In this document: positions 22,226 through 34,147 of the stretch, in pieces
How positions within the stretch are numbered: position 1 is the stretch's first letter
Layout of the letters: the number at the start of each line of letters is the position of its first letter
Origin: Fragilaria crotonensis
Lineage: Eukaryota > Bacillariophyta > Fragilariophyceae > Fragilariales > Fragilariaceae
NCBI GenBank assembly: GCA_022925895.1
Contig: JAKSYS010000060.1
Span: forward strand, 1-64,000
Direction of reading: 5' to 3'
Length of the DNA stretch: 64,000 nucleotides
Translations under genes and position numbers: made by a program
The notes under the pieces: generated by a model
Database searches by the model: none
What the model was told of the DNA's origin: nothing
The model's input: the letters and a program-made list of their open reading frames with translations, nothing else

Positions 22226-25200
22226 ATGTTGCAATACGCTGAGAATACAATGGAGGAAGATGGATTGGCGAAGTTGTTGTTTTGGCGATTGGATCCCTCA
22301 TTGCGGCTCTTGGCGGCAATAACGGAGCGATACGTGCAACTTGAGGAGGATGGAGAAAATCAACACAACATTGGTGAGAAATACGCACAAGATGTTTTTG
22401 GAAAACATCAGTCGACCCGAGAAGAAAAATTAATTGGTCTCCTTAAGATTCAAGTTCAGCTTCTGGACTCCCTCCGGAATGAATTGCATCATCTGGTCTC
22501 CAAACCTAAAGATGGCGTTGCTCTGGGATTCATCGCAACTTACGTTATGGTACCACTCCAAGCCATTCTTAATTGCTACAATAAACGTTCTGTGCATTTA
22601 TCAAGACAGAGTCAGGTTTGGAAGTCTCAACAAGGAGCTGCGACTGTCTTGACTCAGGTGTTGAGACTCTGTCCCCCAACGTCCATTTCATTAAACCAAA
22701 AACTGCAGCTGCTCACGATTTGTGTTGCGGCCATGAATGCCAACAAAAGAATTGATACATTGGAACGAGCAGCTGTCTCATCAAGGAGACTCGATCGTGG
22801 AGAAGAACATGACAAGGCTCTGCTGCGGTGCCTGCAGGAACTCCTCCAAGAGAAGGCGGGAATACCAGGAGCTGAGATTGGCTTGATCCATGAGGGCGAT
22901 GTCTTTGCAAGCTTGGTGGTGGGGTGCGTTGAGATTATCTCGCCGGCTCCAGATAGTGATCCCAATCTTCAAGATGCAGAACTTGTCACGGATGCCTTGC
23001 TTACGTTGGGGATGCTCCTGGATAGGGTGCCCAATCGAGATCAATGGAGAGGGATGTTTCCAGGATGTTCCGCAGCACTAATTGATCGAAGTCTTGCACG
23101 TTCAAAAGTTGGAGGAATCACTGCATCCAGTGTCGAGAGGCTGGCACAACTCCTTGCTGTGACTTTGAGGTCTGAGATCGTTACCAACACGTCGGAGGAT
23201 GTTCTGTTGCAGCTTGCAAAATTGACCGTCAAGGAACACACAAGTACGGAGGCAGTAGTCGACACCTTCGTTATGGAGTGTAAGAGTCGTTTTCCTGGGC
23301 CATTCACGGCTCTCATAACCATGTTAGCAAGCTCTGTTTCGGCAGAGGTGCGGATGTCAGCGCTCGTACTGTGTAGGACTCTTTTATCAGAGACCTCGTC
23401 GATTTGGAAGGACACCGCCCTATCAACGCAGGCTCTTCAGTGCTGCATAATTATCCGCAACGACGCCGACAACAAAGTCAGAGAGTTTGCTAACAATACA
23501 CTCGATTTTTTACGGGCAAGTGACCACTGGAACGACGCTGAGTTCGTTTTCACCGCACTTGACATTATTGCTGATCTTCCTACTTTGGCCAGAAGTCTGC
23601 GTGTTGTTGAGCTACGCTCAAAGGTGCGCTTGGCACAAGGATACCTAGAATTGTGCATTAATTACGAGTCCAGTTCTAAAATCCGTGACATGCTGACAGC
23701 ACATGAGGAGCAATATAGCCTTCGACATGCTCTATCAGGGATATTTGATGTGGATTTCGAAAGCATGCAGCCAAGTCCGAAAGTGTTTTTGTTAACATCA
23801 CAATTCGGTTCATCGAATGGCATCGCTCCTGCGAAATTTAGGTTTCTCCGTGACGACACGGTCGCATTGGCAAAGAGTCTGGTGTCCACCCTTGGTCGGG
23901 TACTTGGACCCAAGGGTGGGTGTTTGTTTGTTGATGCTTGCATTACAGATCTTCACGAATCATGCGGATTGAGGGTAGAACGAAGTCTTGCTGGAACAAG
24001 TCAAGTATCCTGGGTGCATGAATGGATAGGGATAGTGGTTGCGGCCGAGCAGGTGCTCGTCGGTTTGACTGGAAGCAATTGCGGGAAGTTGAAGGAAGAG
24101 CGACGGACTCTGAAACGCGTCAAAGCTCTCGCAGCAGCGTTGTTCCCGCTGGTAGTCGACTCGCCACTATGGATCTTGCCCACCGTGCATGAGGCTGCTG
24201 ATACTGGAACGCATACACCTGCCGATTCTTCTGTATCAGTGGAAGCTCTGAGAGGCAACGCGGCGATGCTGTGCTCACTGCTGACGTTTATCGGCACCAT
24301 GGTTCACGCGCTTGCATCCGATATTGCATCATTCACGCCAATCCTGCTGTACCCTCTGTTTGAAAGGTGTAGTATCCACAATCATAGCAGAGTCCAGGCT
24401 GCTGCCCAGGGAGTCATTGAGGCGATTGCAAAAGCCTCTAGATCGGAGACCGTGAACGAGCTGGTATCGTCGAACTTCGATTACTTGTTTGGATCGCTGC
24501 AAAGCAAGCTCCGCAATTTCGCCGGTTTGGCTATACACGGCAGCAAAGCGCTTGGCTACCTACCTGCAATAGCAAAGTCGATTCTGAATTCAGGCATGCC
24601 ACAATCTCCTACCGGGAATCCGATCATCATGCAAAGGTCGTTGGCAAGCAGAAACGACGCAACAATTATCATCAAAACTGCGAAAGACATCACTGTCTTG
24701 TTTGATCGGAGCGTCATGAAAGTTGGCGAATCTCATGATGTAAATTATTTGCTCGACTTGATCGATTTTTACGATGGATCGTTGCTTTACATCATGGATT
24801 CCTTTGGATTGACAACGAAAAACATCGAAACAAGAAAGCGTCAGGGCTGTGTCCCAGAGAGACCATGGATGAACTTGATGAAACCATTTTCATTGAAAGG
24901 GTCACCTAGCGGCAGATTTGAGATCACTCGAGATACATCTGATTCGGAAGGGAAGCCGCACATGAATATCGATGTTTCATCGTATGAATTGAAATATTTA
25001 ACGATGGTTCTAGCTCGTTGCGGGTTCCTCATTTCGCACCCGACGTTGACGTTACGAGTGACAAGCTGTAAAGTTCAGTCTATGGCTTTTACATTTCTAG
25101 GCTATATCGCCGACAATTATGTCAAGGACGAGGACAACGAAGCTGGCGAACACCCTGGCAATGCGATCTATCGGCAAATCAGCGACTCTTGGCCTGCGAT

Positions 25201-25879
25201 ACAGAGTCGCCTTGAAGCCATGTCCAATGAGTTTTGTGACAGCCAGCGGTCGACCGGTATGTTACTCCGCGTTTCGAATACACTTCCCCCTCCATACAGC
25301 TCATCGAACTTGACATTTTTGTCGACCTTGTTTGATCTTGTTGGCGCGATGGCATTCTCGTCTGGCTCCTTCATGTGGGGGAGGCTGGAAGGAGAGGTTT
25401 GGCCGTTATGCGCCCGCATATTGGAAACTCGCCTCAAGGAAAGATACACGAGGAGTTCCGTCATTGCCAACGAAAAGGCTCCATTGTCGGACAAAAACAA
25501 ATTACTTCGTTCGTTGCTTTCACTGTACACGAAAGTGTTCAGGAATCCGGAGCTTGCAGAGCGAGCCGCGTGTTCCATTCCAACAATCGGAACAATGATA
25601 ATGCCATTCATCTCCGACGAGGACCCGATCGGCAATACAGCCATGGAGACCATGAAAGCCATGTTGTGTATCGACTGCGATGCCCTCTGGCGCTCTCTTT
25701 TGTCGACAAGCGGACGGGGACTTCCCCCCAATCCATACGACGAGATACCTCAAGGAAAGGGAATAGGAACCGTGGTGCAAGAGGAATCGTCGCTGCTGCA
25801 GAAACGGGCTCAAGAGCTCTTAGACTTTGCGAATGCGCTTCCCGAGCAAAACATTGAGTGGCAGTTACTGCAACATTAA
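22226..25879 (+). CDS. TTI1-like HEAT-repeat protein (TTT complex)
   Basis: This single-exon frame of 1217 aa is the expected size for TTI1 (about 1000-1300 aa). The whole protein is helical repeat. Features of TTI1 are EWIGIVVAAEQVLVG at about residues 595-610, the block ELVSSNFDYLFGSLQSKLR at about 750 (matching the family's N-x-DYL...LR signature), and the C-terminal SWPAIQSRLEA and EGEVWPLCARILETRL, followed by a final helical repeat with ALWRSLLS. TTI1 works with TEL2 and TTI2 as a co-chaperone complex that stabilises PIKK kinases such as mTOR, ATM and ATR. Two Met codons 9 residues apart (MLQYAENTM) are both possible starts; the first is used. No signal peptide or membrane helix is seen. 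Confidence 0.75.
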   Translation: MLQYAENTMEEDGLAKLLFWRLDPSLRLLAAITERYVQLEEDGENQHNIGEKYAQDVFGKHQSTREEKLIGLLKIQVQLLDSLRNELHHLVSKPKDGVALGFIATYVMVPLQAILNCYNKRSVHLSRQSQVWKSQQGAATVLTQVLRLCPPTSISLNQKLQLLTICVAAMNANKRIDTLERAAVSSRRLDRGEEHDKALLRCLQELLQEKAGIPGAEIGLIHEGDVFASLVVGCVEIISPAPDSDPNLQDAELVTDALLTLGMLLDRVPNRDQWRGMFPGCSAALIDRSLARSKVGGITASSVERLAQLLAVTLRSEIVTNTSEDVLLQLAKLTVKEHTSTEAVVDTFVMECKSRFPGPFTALITMLASSVSAEVRMSALVLCRTLLSETSSIWKDTALSTQALQCCIIIRNDADNKVREFANNTLDFLRASDHWNDAEFVFTALDIIADLPTLARSLRVVELRSKVRLAQGYLELCINYESSSKIRDMLTAHEEQYSLRHALSGIFDVDFESMQPSPKVFLLTSQFGSSNGIAPAKFRFLRDDTVALAKSLVSTLGRVLGPKGGCLFVDACITDLHESCGLRVERSLAGTSQVSWVHEWIGIVVAAEQVLVGLTGSNCGKLKEERRTLKRVKALAAALFPLVVDSPLWILPTVHEAADTGTHTPADSSVSVEALRGNAAMLCSLLTFIGTMVHALASDIASFTPILLYPLFERCSIHNHSRVQAAAQGVIEAIAKASRSETVNELVSSNFDYLFGSLQSKLRNFAGLAIHGSKALGYLPAIAKSILNSGMPQSPTGNPIIMQRSLASRNDATIIIKTAKDITVLFDRSVMKVGESHDVNYLLDLIDFYDGSLLYIMDSFGLTTKNIETRKRQGCVPERPWMNLMKPFSLKGSPSGRFEITRDTSDSEGKPHMNIDVSSYELKYLTMVLARCGFLISHPTLTLRVTSCKVQSMAFTFLGYIADNYVKDEDNEAGEHPGNAIYRQISDSWPAIQSRLEAMSNEFCDSQRSTGMLLRVSNTLPPPYSSSNLTFLSTLFDLVGAMAFSSGSFMWGRLEGEVWPLCARILETRLKERYTRSSVIANEKAPLSDKNKLLRSLLSLYTKVFRNPELAERAACSIPTIGTMIMPFISDEDPIGNTAMETMKAMLCIDCDALWRSLLSTSGRGLPPNPYDEIPQGKGIGTVVQEESSLLQKRAQELLDFANALPEQNIEWQLLQH

Positions 25880-26035
25880 CTGCTTCACTTTTCATGAATA
25901 TTTTGAAGTTGAGGGGTCACACCACACTGATAAAGGACCAACCAGTTGGTTAAAAGATGATCTTTCCCAATGCAGTTACCAATGGGGATTCCTGCAAAAA
26001 GCTGAAATCCATGTCTTTGATACGAATCACTCAAG

Positions 26036-27187
26036 TCAACCTTCGATTTCACATTCTTCCAGATTCAGATTCATTGACTCTACCATACCTTCCAGCAAAT
26101 CCTGAGCCAATTGGTCCATAAACGGCCGTCCGTTGGCATTAAACCAACGATTAAAACCATCTCTTGAATTAGCACATGATACCATGTGCCCCATAGGTAG
26201 CGTCCAAATTCTTCCCGAGCGAGTCATGACCTTTTGCAACTCATGAGACGGCCACAACATTTTCTCGGAGGGCATGGTCGTATCTTGGCCGAACGGCAAG
26301 GGAATCGAAGGCAGCGGGATTTCACGACGGACATCCAAAAACACCTTGGTCCATCCCAAAGCATCCAAACACTGACTCATATCCTCTTGGTCATAGCTCT
26401 CAGTCGGTTCTGTTTTAACCGAAAGGACATAACTTTTTTTATTAGGTAATCGATGGTGCAAATAATTGGAGCGTTTTGATAAGAACGCCGCCGTTGTCGG
26501 TGGGACTTGAAAATCAGTACCAAAGGCATTGGCAACGGCAATACGTTTGCGAAATCGTCGTAGAGGCGCTAGATATTTGGCAGAAGTTCCCATCTCTTGT
26601 AGCAACGGTGTTCTTAGAAACAGGTCGCTACCAGTCGCTCCAAAGACACCAGAAACAACGATTTCAGTCCACCTGAAAAGGGGCACATACGTGTGGTTGG
26701 CAACTCCCAAATGAGGAGCCAATGTGGTACAGAAGATACACGGCACAATGTTGCCTGTCGTCATGTCCAAGTGGGCGATGGCGTACCGCGCATAGAGACC
26801 TCCCAACGAATTACCAATGAACGACAAATACAACGGTGAGTCGCCTTGCACGTTGGCACGTATCTGTGCTTCCACTTCGTGTACTAATCGATCACCTCCA
26901 TTGGCGATTCCATCTAATGTGCGACCCAAATTGCACTTGGCGCTGTGAAGAATAACTTGCATTCCATTGTCGTTCAATGACTGACGAGTGATGGACTCCT
27001 CTAGGTAGCCCAATTCCTTTTCGTTTCCGTGGAGGCCATGTATCAAAATCACCAAGTGGGTTGCAACTCTTGGTGCTTGATCAGCGATAGCCAGACCAGA
27101 TGCTTTCATGATGAACACGATGAAGTGGAGGAGCAAGATAGGTGAAGCAATCATGCGACTGCAGAACATTTGTGGGACTTCGACCAA
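26036..27187 (-). CDS. DUF676-type serine lipase/esterase
   Basis: The 383-aa alpha/beta hydrolase faces the TTI1-like gene tail to tail, 156 bp apart. The motifs are VILIHGLHGNEKE (oxyanion region), SFIGNSLGGLYARYAI (G-x-S-x-G nucleophile) and TLAPHLGV, all characteristic of DUF676 proteins (ROG1/FAM135-like). GHMVSCANSRDGFNRW near the end probably supplies the catalytic His. The N-terminus has a hydrophobic segment (ASPILLLHFIVFIMKASG), so the protein is probably secreted or ER-targeted; starting at the second Met (about 27154) gives the best signal peptide. It would hydrolyse a lipid ester. Confidence 0.88.
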   Translation of the reverse strand: MVEVPQMFCSRMIASPILLLHFIVFIMKASGLAIADQAPRVATHLVILIHGLHGNEKELGYLEESITRQSLNDNGMQVILHSAKCNLGRTLDGIANGGDRLVHEVEAQIRANVQGDSPLYLSFIGNSLGGLYARYAIAHLDMTTGNIVPCIFCTTLAPHLGVANHTYVPLFRWTEIVVSGVFGATGSDLFLRTPLLQEMGTSAKYLAPLRRFRKRIAVANAFGTDFQVPPTTAAFLSKRSNYLHHRLPNKKSYVLSVKTEPTESYDQEDMSQCLDALGWTKVFLDVRREIPLPSIPLPFGQDTTMPSEKMLWPSHELQKVMTRSGRIWTLPMGHMVSCANSRDGFNRWFNANGRPFMDQLAQDLLEGMVESMNLNLEECEIEG

Positions 27188-27808
27188 GCTTGCTCTTCTA
27201 TGTGAAGGTGCTATCGATAAGCAACGTATGGACGGTACCTGGTACTATCTACTATCGGTACAAGTGTACCAGGTCGTTGGAGAGAACAGCACGCTGCACG
27301 CTGTGTAGACGGGTCCCAGTTTCGAATTCGGAGGAAGCTGAAAACATCAACCCGCATGCTAGCATGCTATCATAAAGCAGAGTAGGTTTCGATTAACAGT
27401 GAGATTGTACCTGTATGCATACACGCTGGAGAATACTGTTCAGTACTACTGTGTAGTCTACAGGAGTAACTGGTACTCGGGTACTCTGCCTGTGCTACTA
27501 TGCATAGTCGATGAAACTTAGACAAAATACCTATGTACTAGTACTGGAGTACTATGTACAGTATATAGTATATATGATATATTGTGTACTGTATGTCATT
27601 CATTTTTCAGTACAAGTGCCTTTTATGTGAAATGTGAATAGCAGTGGTACTTGTACGTGTTCTACGGTAAACAAAATACTGAGTACTGGTATCTTGTACC
27701 TGGTATCAGGGATCGGAAAAATTATACTGCAGCCTTCCGAAATCGGTTTTCAGGGGTATCGGTCAGTTATCAGTTATCAGTTATCAGTATTCCAGAACAA
27801 TACTGGTT
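27188..27808. other. Spacer with GTAC-rich DNA
   Basis: From about 27220 to 27700 the sequence is unusually dense in GTAC words (for example ATGTACTAGTACTGGAGTAC and TATGTACAGTATATAG). No gene is supported. It ends at the TIR of the next transposon. Confidence 0.6.
27764..27787. repeat. Heptamer repeat (TTATCAG)x3
   Basis: CAG followed by three perfect TTATCAG units lies 22 bp outside the left TIR of the neighbouring transposon. The sequence just upstream (ATCGGTCAGT) recurs outside the right TIR near 30827. Confidence 0.85.
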
Positions 27809-28183
27809 CATCGGAAGGTGGCGGGTTTTACACGAAATATATTTAGTGCAGCGTACCATTTTTTTTTGGTCCAGTACACCCTGTAAAAATTTATTACAAT
27901 TTTTTCTTGGGTCCAGTACAGTCCCATACAGTCCCATACCTCTTCATGGTACACAAAGTATTCTCCGGTTGGCATACTCTTGCATTTGTTCGTGTACCGT
28001 CGGAACGTCATTGTGCAATTACTGTTCATTAGGTGTAGCATCAACTTTCAAGAGTCGTTACAGTACCACAGTATTGCACCTGCCAACCAGTGCTTCACTG
28101 GAGTATGAGTCGTCAATTGCGGTTGATTCAACTACTCCAGTACTAGCTAGTAGTAACGTTTCTTTCCATCAATTGGCTGCTAT

Positions 28184-29047
28184 CTACAACTCGATGAATG
28201 CGTTGACCTTCGGTCGATTTGCACGTTCCACAGCCCTCTGCACAGCACTCGGATCCATTTCTCTCATTCCTGTTCCACCGCCAACCTGTTCCCTCAGACT
28301 CTTGAGTACCCATTCCTCTGCATCCCTCGCATTCCTACTCTTCCTGTCGTCTTCCACAATTCCACCCGACATGTTGAACATTTCTATTCCTTCGTCACTC
28401 CAGCCTCCGTATTCAGAGGAGGCATCTTCGTTCTTCGTGTATTTCCCCACCATACGTGGTGTCCTCGGTTCCCCCCTCCTATCTTCATGATATCTCTTTA
28501 TCCACTTGTCTATGTACGCATCATAAAGTAGTAGGGCAAATGCCTTGTCAGAAACGGTGACTATGGCATTGCCCATGTCACTTGATGTTGCATCAGAAAT
28601 TGTAGACCTGTACTTCTTCCTTGATCCCCATGCTCTCATTCCGCACACGGTTTGCAGAAACTCCCCAACAAACCACAAGAAAGCCTCCTTTTCCTCCGGT
28701 GTCTGTGACTGACGCAGTTTGCAAAGCACTTGGAAAGAATATGGAGGAGGCTCAACTTCATCTCTATGATCCTTCATCTTCAGTAGCTTCATGACCGCTT
28801 CCGATGCAGACTGTGAGCACGTGCTCCGCTTGGTGTTGAGGGCTCCAGTAACGATGGTCTTGTACATTCTCACGAAGTGATTCACATTGGGTGGTTTTTC
28901 TTGAGCAATCACAACTTCCATCACCTTCTCCATGTGTTCTTCACAGGTAATGAATTTCACCGCACGAAAGATGACAGTCTTCACCAGAACTTGTATGTGC
29001 TCCCTGGTACTCTTCGTAGTTGCAGTCCTGGCGGTTCTGTACGACAA
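28184..29047 (-). pseudogene. Transposon C-terminal ORF
   Basis: The 287-aa frame overlaps the previous one at its start and probably continues it after a splice or indel. It is helical and basic. Near residues 170-215 it has SDKAFALLLYDAYIDKWI and GKYTKNEDASSEYGGWS, a G-K-Y-T ... Y-G-G-W-S block. I believe this block recurs at the C-terminal end of many diatom transposon proteins, though I cannot confirm this here. It ends close to the left TIR. Confidence 0.55.
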
Positions 29048-30135
29048 GTGTCTCTGCTTTTTTGGCGATGAAGTTCCATGCGGAGGTCCTTCGTCCAGCC
29101 ATTCCTGGTGTCGTGCTTGTATGAAGAGTCGGGTTGCTGTTGCTGCTGATGGATGCTGTCCATTGGTAACAATGGAGTAGCCGCCACCAACTTGGTCTCC
29201 AACACGGTCGTTTCCACCAGTTTGGTGGCCTCTGAATGGAGGCCCTCCGTGGTTGACAGGATCATCGCTGCAGGGGTTTTGCGTACGTTGTGTTTCATCA
29301 ACCCATAAGAAATGACGATTGGCTCCAAACTCAACTTCCCACCACCGCCAATGTCACATGTGGTCTTGTCGATAGCAAGCACACAGGGAAGTAACATATC
29401 CTCGGCTTTCTTAACCAACAAATCGTATGTCTTCAGGTACGACCGACCAGAATTGATGTCCCCCAAAACTAAACCCAAGGGTCGCGCAAAAGGATCGACA
29501 TCAGGTTTTTCGGGGTTGTGGAAAATATAGTTCTCGTCTCGATTGAGGTCAGGACATGAAAGGAAAGAATTGAAGACAGCGTGGGCATTAAAATAAACAA
29601 CGTCAACAGTGCAGTTAGAGTACGGGAGGTAGAGATGTTTCACGATGGGAGAAAGACCTTCGTAATCCACACGATCACGTAACTTGTCGACAACAGTTTT
29701 GCGAGAGCTGATGGGAAGGTCGTGGAACGTATGTCCTCTGGAGCACGACCTGACAGCCCACTTCATTACCTCGTCATATGCAATCATCGGACATTTTAAT
29801 CTCTGCAAGGTACGGAGGAGATCAACCTGCACCTCTTCTTCCAAAGAAAATAAGGCACCATTGAGACCACCATTGACCTCGCTCTCCAAAGGGGAAGCAC
29901 CATGAAAGATGGGAACATTTGAATCAGGTTCATCGGAATCCTCCGAAGAAATATCAACGTTTGTTTCTGAACTTCCAGCAAAATCATCTTCGGGAACAGA
30001 ATGTTTTCCAGCTGCATTATCATTAGTTTCGAAATCGGAGGATTTACGAAAAGAATTGTCAATGTCAGCGGGGGGAATAATTGTATTGATTACCATCAGT
30101 AAGTGACATGGAAGCGCTATGACAATGGTTGCCAT
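28981..30135 (-). pseudogene. Plavaka/CACTA-like transposase core
   Basis: The 384-aa minus-strand frame has an acidic N-terminal part, then KHLYLPYSNCTVDVVYF and RPLGLVLGDINSGRSY. The key block LPCVLAIDKTTCDIGGGGK is followed by SLEPIVISYGLMKHNVRKTP. This resembles the Plavaka-type catalytic region (hydrophobic strand, D-K/E-T, then a strand with P and N/R-rich text). After RKTPAAM the text becomes low-quality (QQQQQPDSSYKHDTRNG), so an intron or deletion interrupts the core. It would cut and join the element ends if intact. Confidence 0.6.
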
Positions 30136-30508
30136 CCGGTGCGTTGATCATCGTTTGGCCGTGAACAGATGAATATGATACACGATCGGACAACAAAATC
30201 GGATCTCTGTAAAAGTCCAAGGAACACTGGGGGAAGTTCGAGAAATGGCGAGATAGTCCCATTGGACCAGAAACGACAGATCGACCACAGGAAGGGCATT
30301 GTTCCTTCTCTGGGGAAAGCATCAACCTTTTGTTCGTAAAACGCTTGCGTGCGTTCTCAATCCGGCGGGACAGTCGGGATTGAAGGCTCATGGTGGTTGA
30401 ACCGGCAAAACAGACAGGGCGAAGTGAAGGGGCAACAGAAAGAAGGGAAGGCAGTGAAGTCAGTGAAAGGAAGAAAGTGACTTGCTCTGTAATATACATG
30501 TGGAGCAT
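30065..30508 (-). pseudogene. Transposon N-terminal ORF with zinc finger
   Basis: This 147-aa frame begins in the 5' part of the TIR element. A basic stretch (LSRRIENARKRFTNKR) precedes CPSCGRSVVSGPMGLSRHFS...PQC, a C2HC-like finger typical of Plavaka transposases, which carry an N-terminal finger for TIR binding. The frame ends at SLTDGNQYNYSPR, and the next frame picks up with VINTIIPPADIDNSF, so an intron or indel at about 30100 joins them. Confidence 0.6.
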
Positions 30509-30916
30509 ACTATTTCAAGGCGCGATGATTGAAAATTGAAGTCACGACATCACCATGTGTGTGTCGATACGCGTAAAACAACCGGTATGCACGAAACATA
30601 GAGATGTGCAGGACACACTTTGGGGTGTTGAACCGTAAAATGCCGTGCTTTTGAAATGGTTGACAGATTGTAAATGAGGTGCCTAAACACAGAAATAGTA
30701 CAGAGACATTTACAAATGTGCAAAACGTAACAGAAATGGCCAAAAATTGTAAAATTGTGTACTATGAAACAGTACATGTAAAACCCGCCACCTTCCGATG
30801 TTAGTTACTTTAATGCCCCCTGAATCATCGGTCAGTATTCAATACCGTTGCCATTTTGAGACATTCAGTAGTATACTGTTGTTCTAATTTCAGTTTGGTA
30901 TATACCAGTATTCGTG

Positions 30917-31087
30917 ATGAGCTCATTGATTCAGCAGTATGATGTTGATGGCTACACTTTGACCACACCGAAGAGCTTCCCAAAGTCATGGACAAAGAAG
31001 CACTTTGTGGCCATGGCCACCAAAGAAAGATATGCAAACAGACAACCAGGAAGACCACCACAGGCTTACTACACCAAGATCTGCTAA
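30917..31087 (+). CDS. Small unrecognised ORF, possible last exon or transposase remnant
   Basis: ATG to TAA gives 56 codons. The frame is also open upstream to a consensus splice acceptor (TAATTTCAG at about 30882-30890), so it may be a terminal exon. The product contains DVDGYTLTTPKSFPKSWTKK and RYANRQPGRPPQAYY, and is basic with a proline-rich end. I do not recognise it; a transposase fragment is my best guess. Confidence 0.3.
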   Translation: MSSLIQQYDVDGYTLTTPKSFPKSWTKKHFVAMATKERYANRQPGRPPQAYYTKIC

Positions 31088-31788
31088 ATCCAAACCCAGT
31101 CCACAGTTCTTGTTGTCAGAATGGTCAAGAACACCAGAATTGGAGATGACAAATCTTCTGAAAGCCAGGGGCTAAAAAGAGGACACAAAATCACACGGAA
31201 GGAGCAAGTGTTCAGGTCTTCTCTCTATCCATCAAATTCCACAATGAACTTCTTGCTTCTTGTGTGCTCAGCCAACAAAACCATCATTTTGATAGGAGTG
31301 CAATTATATCATGCTTTCATAATGTCTTGAAAACAGAATTGCACTTAAGAAGCAATCCTTTGGGTGAGTTCTTCATTACTATGTTAGTATATAATGTTTT
31401 GGTTCATAACTACTGAGGCCACCATTGTTGTTATTGTTACACTCCTTCTGAGGGACATCAGCACAATGACAATGTCCTCACCAATACATTTTCAAAGGTG
31501 GTTGAGAAAATTCATTCTTGCTTCCTGCCATTGTTGTCCAGGTCATTGGGTATAGTACTACCTCCTCTGGTGCGCTGGGGAAGAAAATCTTGCAGAGCAG
31601 CAGGATCTTCTGGCACAGTTGATGATGATTGTGCCTTTTGAAGGAGACCACCTGATGCCATTCTCAATCCTTCAATTGCAAGAAAGTGCACCTTCTTTCA
31701 GTTGCATCCTCATGATACAAGCAGTAATTGACTGCAATCACATGTTGATGTTCAATGTACATTACGGTATTCCAACAATACCAATTTC

Positions 31789-31984
31789 AAAATAACTACT
31801 GCCACTGTCCGGTGGTTGTTAACCATACCTTACGGTATATGGTTAGTATACCACGACGTTGCAGTTGGTGGTTACTGATGCTCAGACGAAAAAAGTTACA
31901 GTTTACCTGATATCCAAAATTCTGGTTACTGGTCATGCAAAATAACCGCAGTTTTTGGTTACCGGTTTCAGTAGTAGTTATTTC
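31789..31984. mobile_element. Candidate small MITE
   Basis: AAATAACTACT at the left is inverted at the right (AGTAGTTATTT). Sequence further inside is partly complementary (CCGGTGGTTGTTAACC versus GGTTACCGGTTTCAG inverted). An internal palindrome ACCATACCTTACGGTATATGGT occurs. No target duplication was found. Confidence 0.35.
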
Positions 31985-32589
31985 CCTATCCCTGCCTGGT
32001 ATGCATATATTTTTTTGCATCAACTGTTTTCCGACTTCCGACTACAACGTCGGAAAATGACTTTTTTCGATGTGCAACGACAGGATTCCTTTCCATGTGA
32101 CCAAAATATTCTTTCGTATCCTCCAGACCTTCATTTCTACGTGGCTGAAGCTTAATCACAGCAAATTCACTGTTATTACGACGTACTTGCGATTCCCTCA
32201 GAATCCCGACAAAAAAGCTCATACGCACATACGCACCGTCAGACTTTAAACACGCAATTTACGGTAACGTAAAATAGAAACCGTCTTTTGCCGGACTTAC
32301 GCTTGGACCCGTATTATTCACACGTGTGGATTATGGCAGTCGTAGGAGTACAGGTACCAGGTTGTCTGGCGAACAACAATAGCACCACCGGAGAACGGGA
32401 GTGCAAAAATCATATTATGATGAACCTAGGCTGGCAAAAACCACTTTTCCAAAATCTAGGAGAAGTGGTTTTTGTCTTTTTGACCAAAAAACCCCCAAAA
32501 CCACTGGTTTTTGGGGTTTTTGGGGTGGTTTTTGCTCAACACGAGGAATGTAGTACTCCAGTGATACAGTAATACAGTAATACAGTACT

Positions 32590-33270
<681 letters not shown>

Positions 33271-33330
33271 ACACACACCGTTATAACATGGTTATGACAC
33301 ACACAATGCGGCTACACAAGGATGAATGAC

Positions 33331-33332
<2 letters not shown>

Positions 33333-33362
<30 letters not shown>
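33333..33362. repeat. Heptamer repeat (CCATAAT)x4
   Basis: Four copies of CCATAAT inside the hAT-like element, separate from the main array. Confidence 0.85.
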
Positions 33363-33363
<1 letters not shown>

Positions 33364-33728
33364 CACTCCATACAACTATCATCCTCCTTTAACATTGCAG
33401 CCACCGTAAGCTTACACACTGCTGGTAGTAGAGGATCCACTGGTGCCGCATATGATGTCATCATAGTTGTGGGGTCGCAGGCAGATTAGGAAGGTCCAGC
33501 AAATGATGGTTATAAACTTGAGATTAAATAGCTAACTAAATCGAAGGCCGTCCTCTCCGTTTGTGAGGAGCGATCTTGCCCCTCGCAGCCTCACAAAAGG
33601 TACGAGGTCTTAAAACATAGCAAAAACCACTAAAGAGCTCAAAAACCACTTTTCCAGGTTTTCGATGGAGAAGTGGTTTTTGACCAAAAAAAACCCAAAA
33701 ACCACTCCCGGCCAGCCTAGTGATGAAC

Positions 33729-34147
33729 ACAGCTATCCGCGATCTACGGAATGCACGGTTGAGTATTGAGTACCAGGTAGACTCCTCCTCCAATGCAAAT
33801 GGGTTAACTCCGCACAAACGGATTCTCTAGAGTATGAAAATACATGCCGGATTGCATCCTTAGTGTGAACGCTGCTGTTTACTTCTCCGAGACTCTACTA
33901 ATACGGTAGTACTCGGAGTGCAAAATTGAACTGCGGAGGTATGAAATATGAACGTATCTAACTTGAGTCGTCCCCTCTTCGTAGAGTAGAGAATTAACCT
34001 TCAACAGAGACAACGCATGACTGAACACCATCACTTTCAACAATCTGACAAATAAACCACCCGTAGTAAATCATCGTATCAATGCTTCAATGAAACCTTG
34101 TCCACACGGCAGAAAGGCGAGCGATGGTAACAGGACAAAGACAGTCG
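33729..34147. other. Spacer downstream of the first Cys-rich gene
   Basis: It lies between the hAT-like element's target duplication and the stop of the Cys-rich gene. I see no gene or repeat; a plus-strand open frame at 34090-34275 is a shadow of the repetitive C-terminus of that gene. Confidence 0.6.

Larger units (their letters stand above)
27809..30800 (-). mobile_element. TIR DNA transposon, Plavaka/CACTA-like, degenerate
   Basis: Perfect 24-bp inverted repeats (CATCGGAAGGTGGCGGGTTT...) at 27809-27832 and 30777-30800 bound 2992 bp. The minus strand between them encodes a zinc-finger segment, a transposase-like core and a C-terminal ORF in successive frames. No convincing target duplication is seen: only TT is shared at the two ends. 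The family assignment rests on the transposase core motifs and is an inference. Confidence 0.8.
30801..32425. other. Gene-poor region with transposon debris
   Basis: It contains one small coherent reading frame (30917-31087) and one candidate MITE (31789-31984), listed separately. Elsewhere, open frames are short and contradictory. A stretch TTACGCTTGGACCCGTA at about 32298 recurs near 42998, pointing to a dispersed repeat. Confidence 0.55.

Noticed and set aside
25168-25895. Minus-strand frames of up to 187 codons under the TTI1-like gene
   Set aside because: They lie entirely inside a continuous 1217-codon plus-strand gene and have no motifs.
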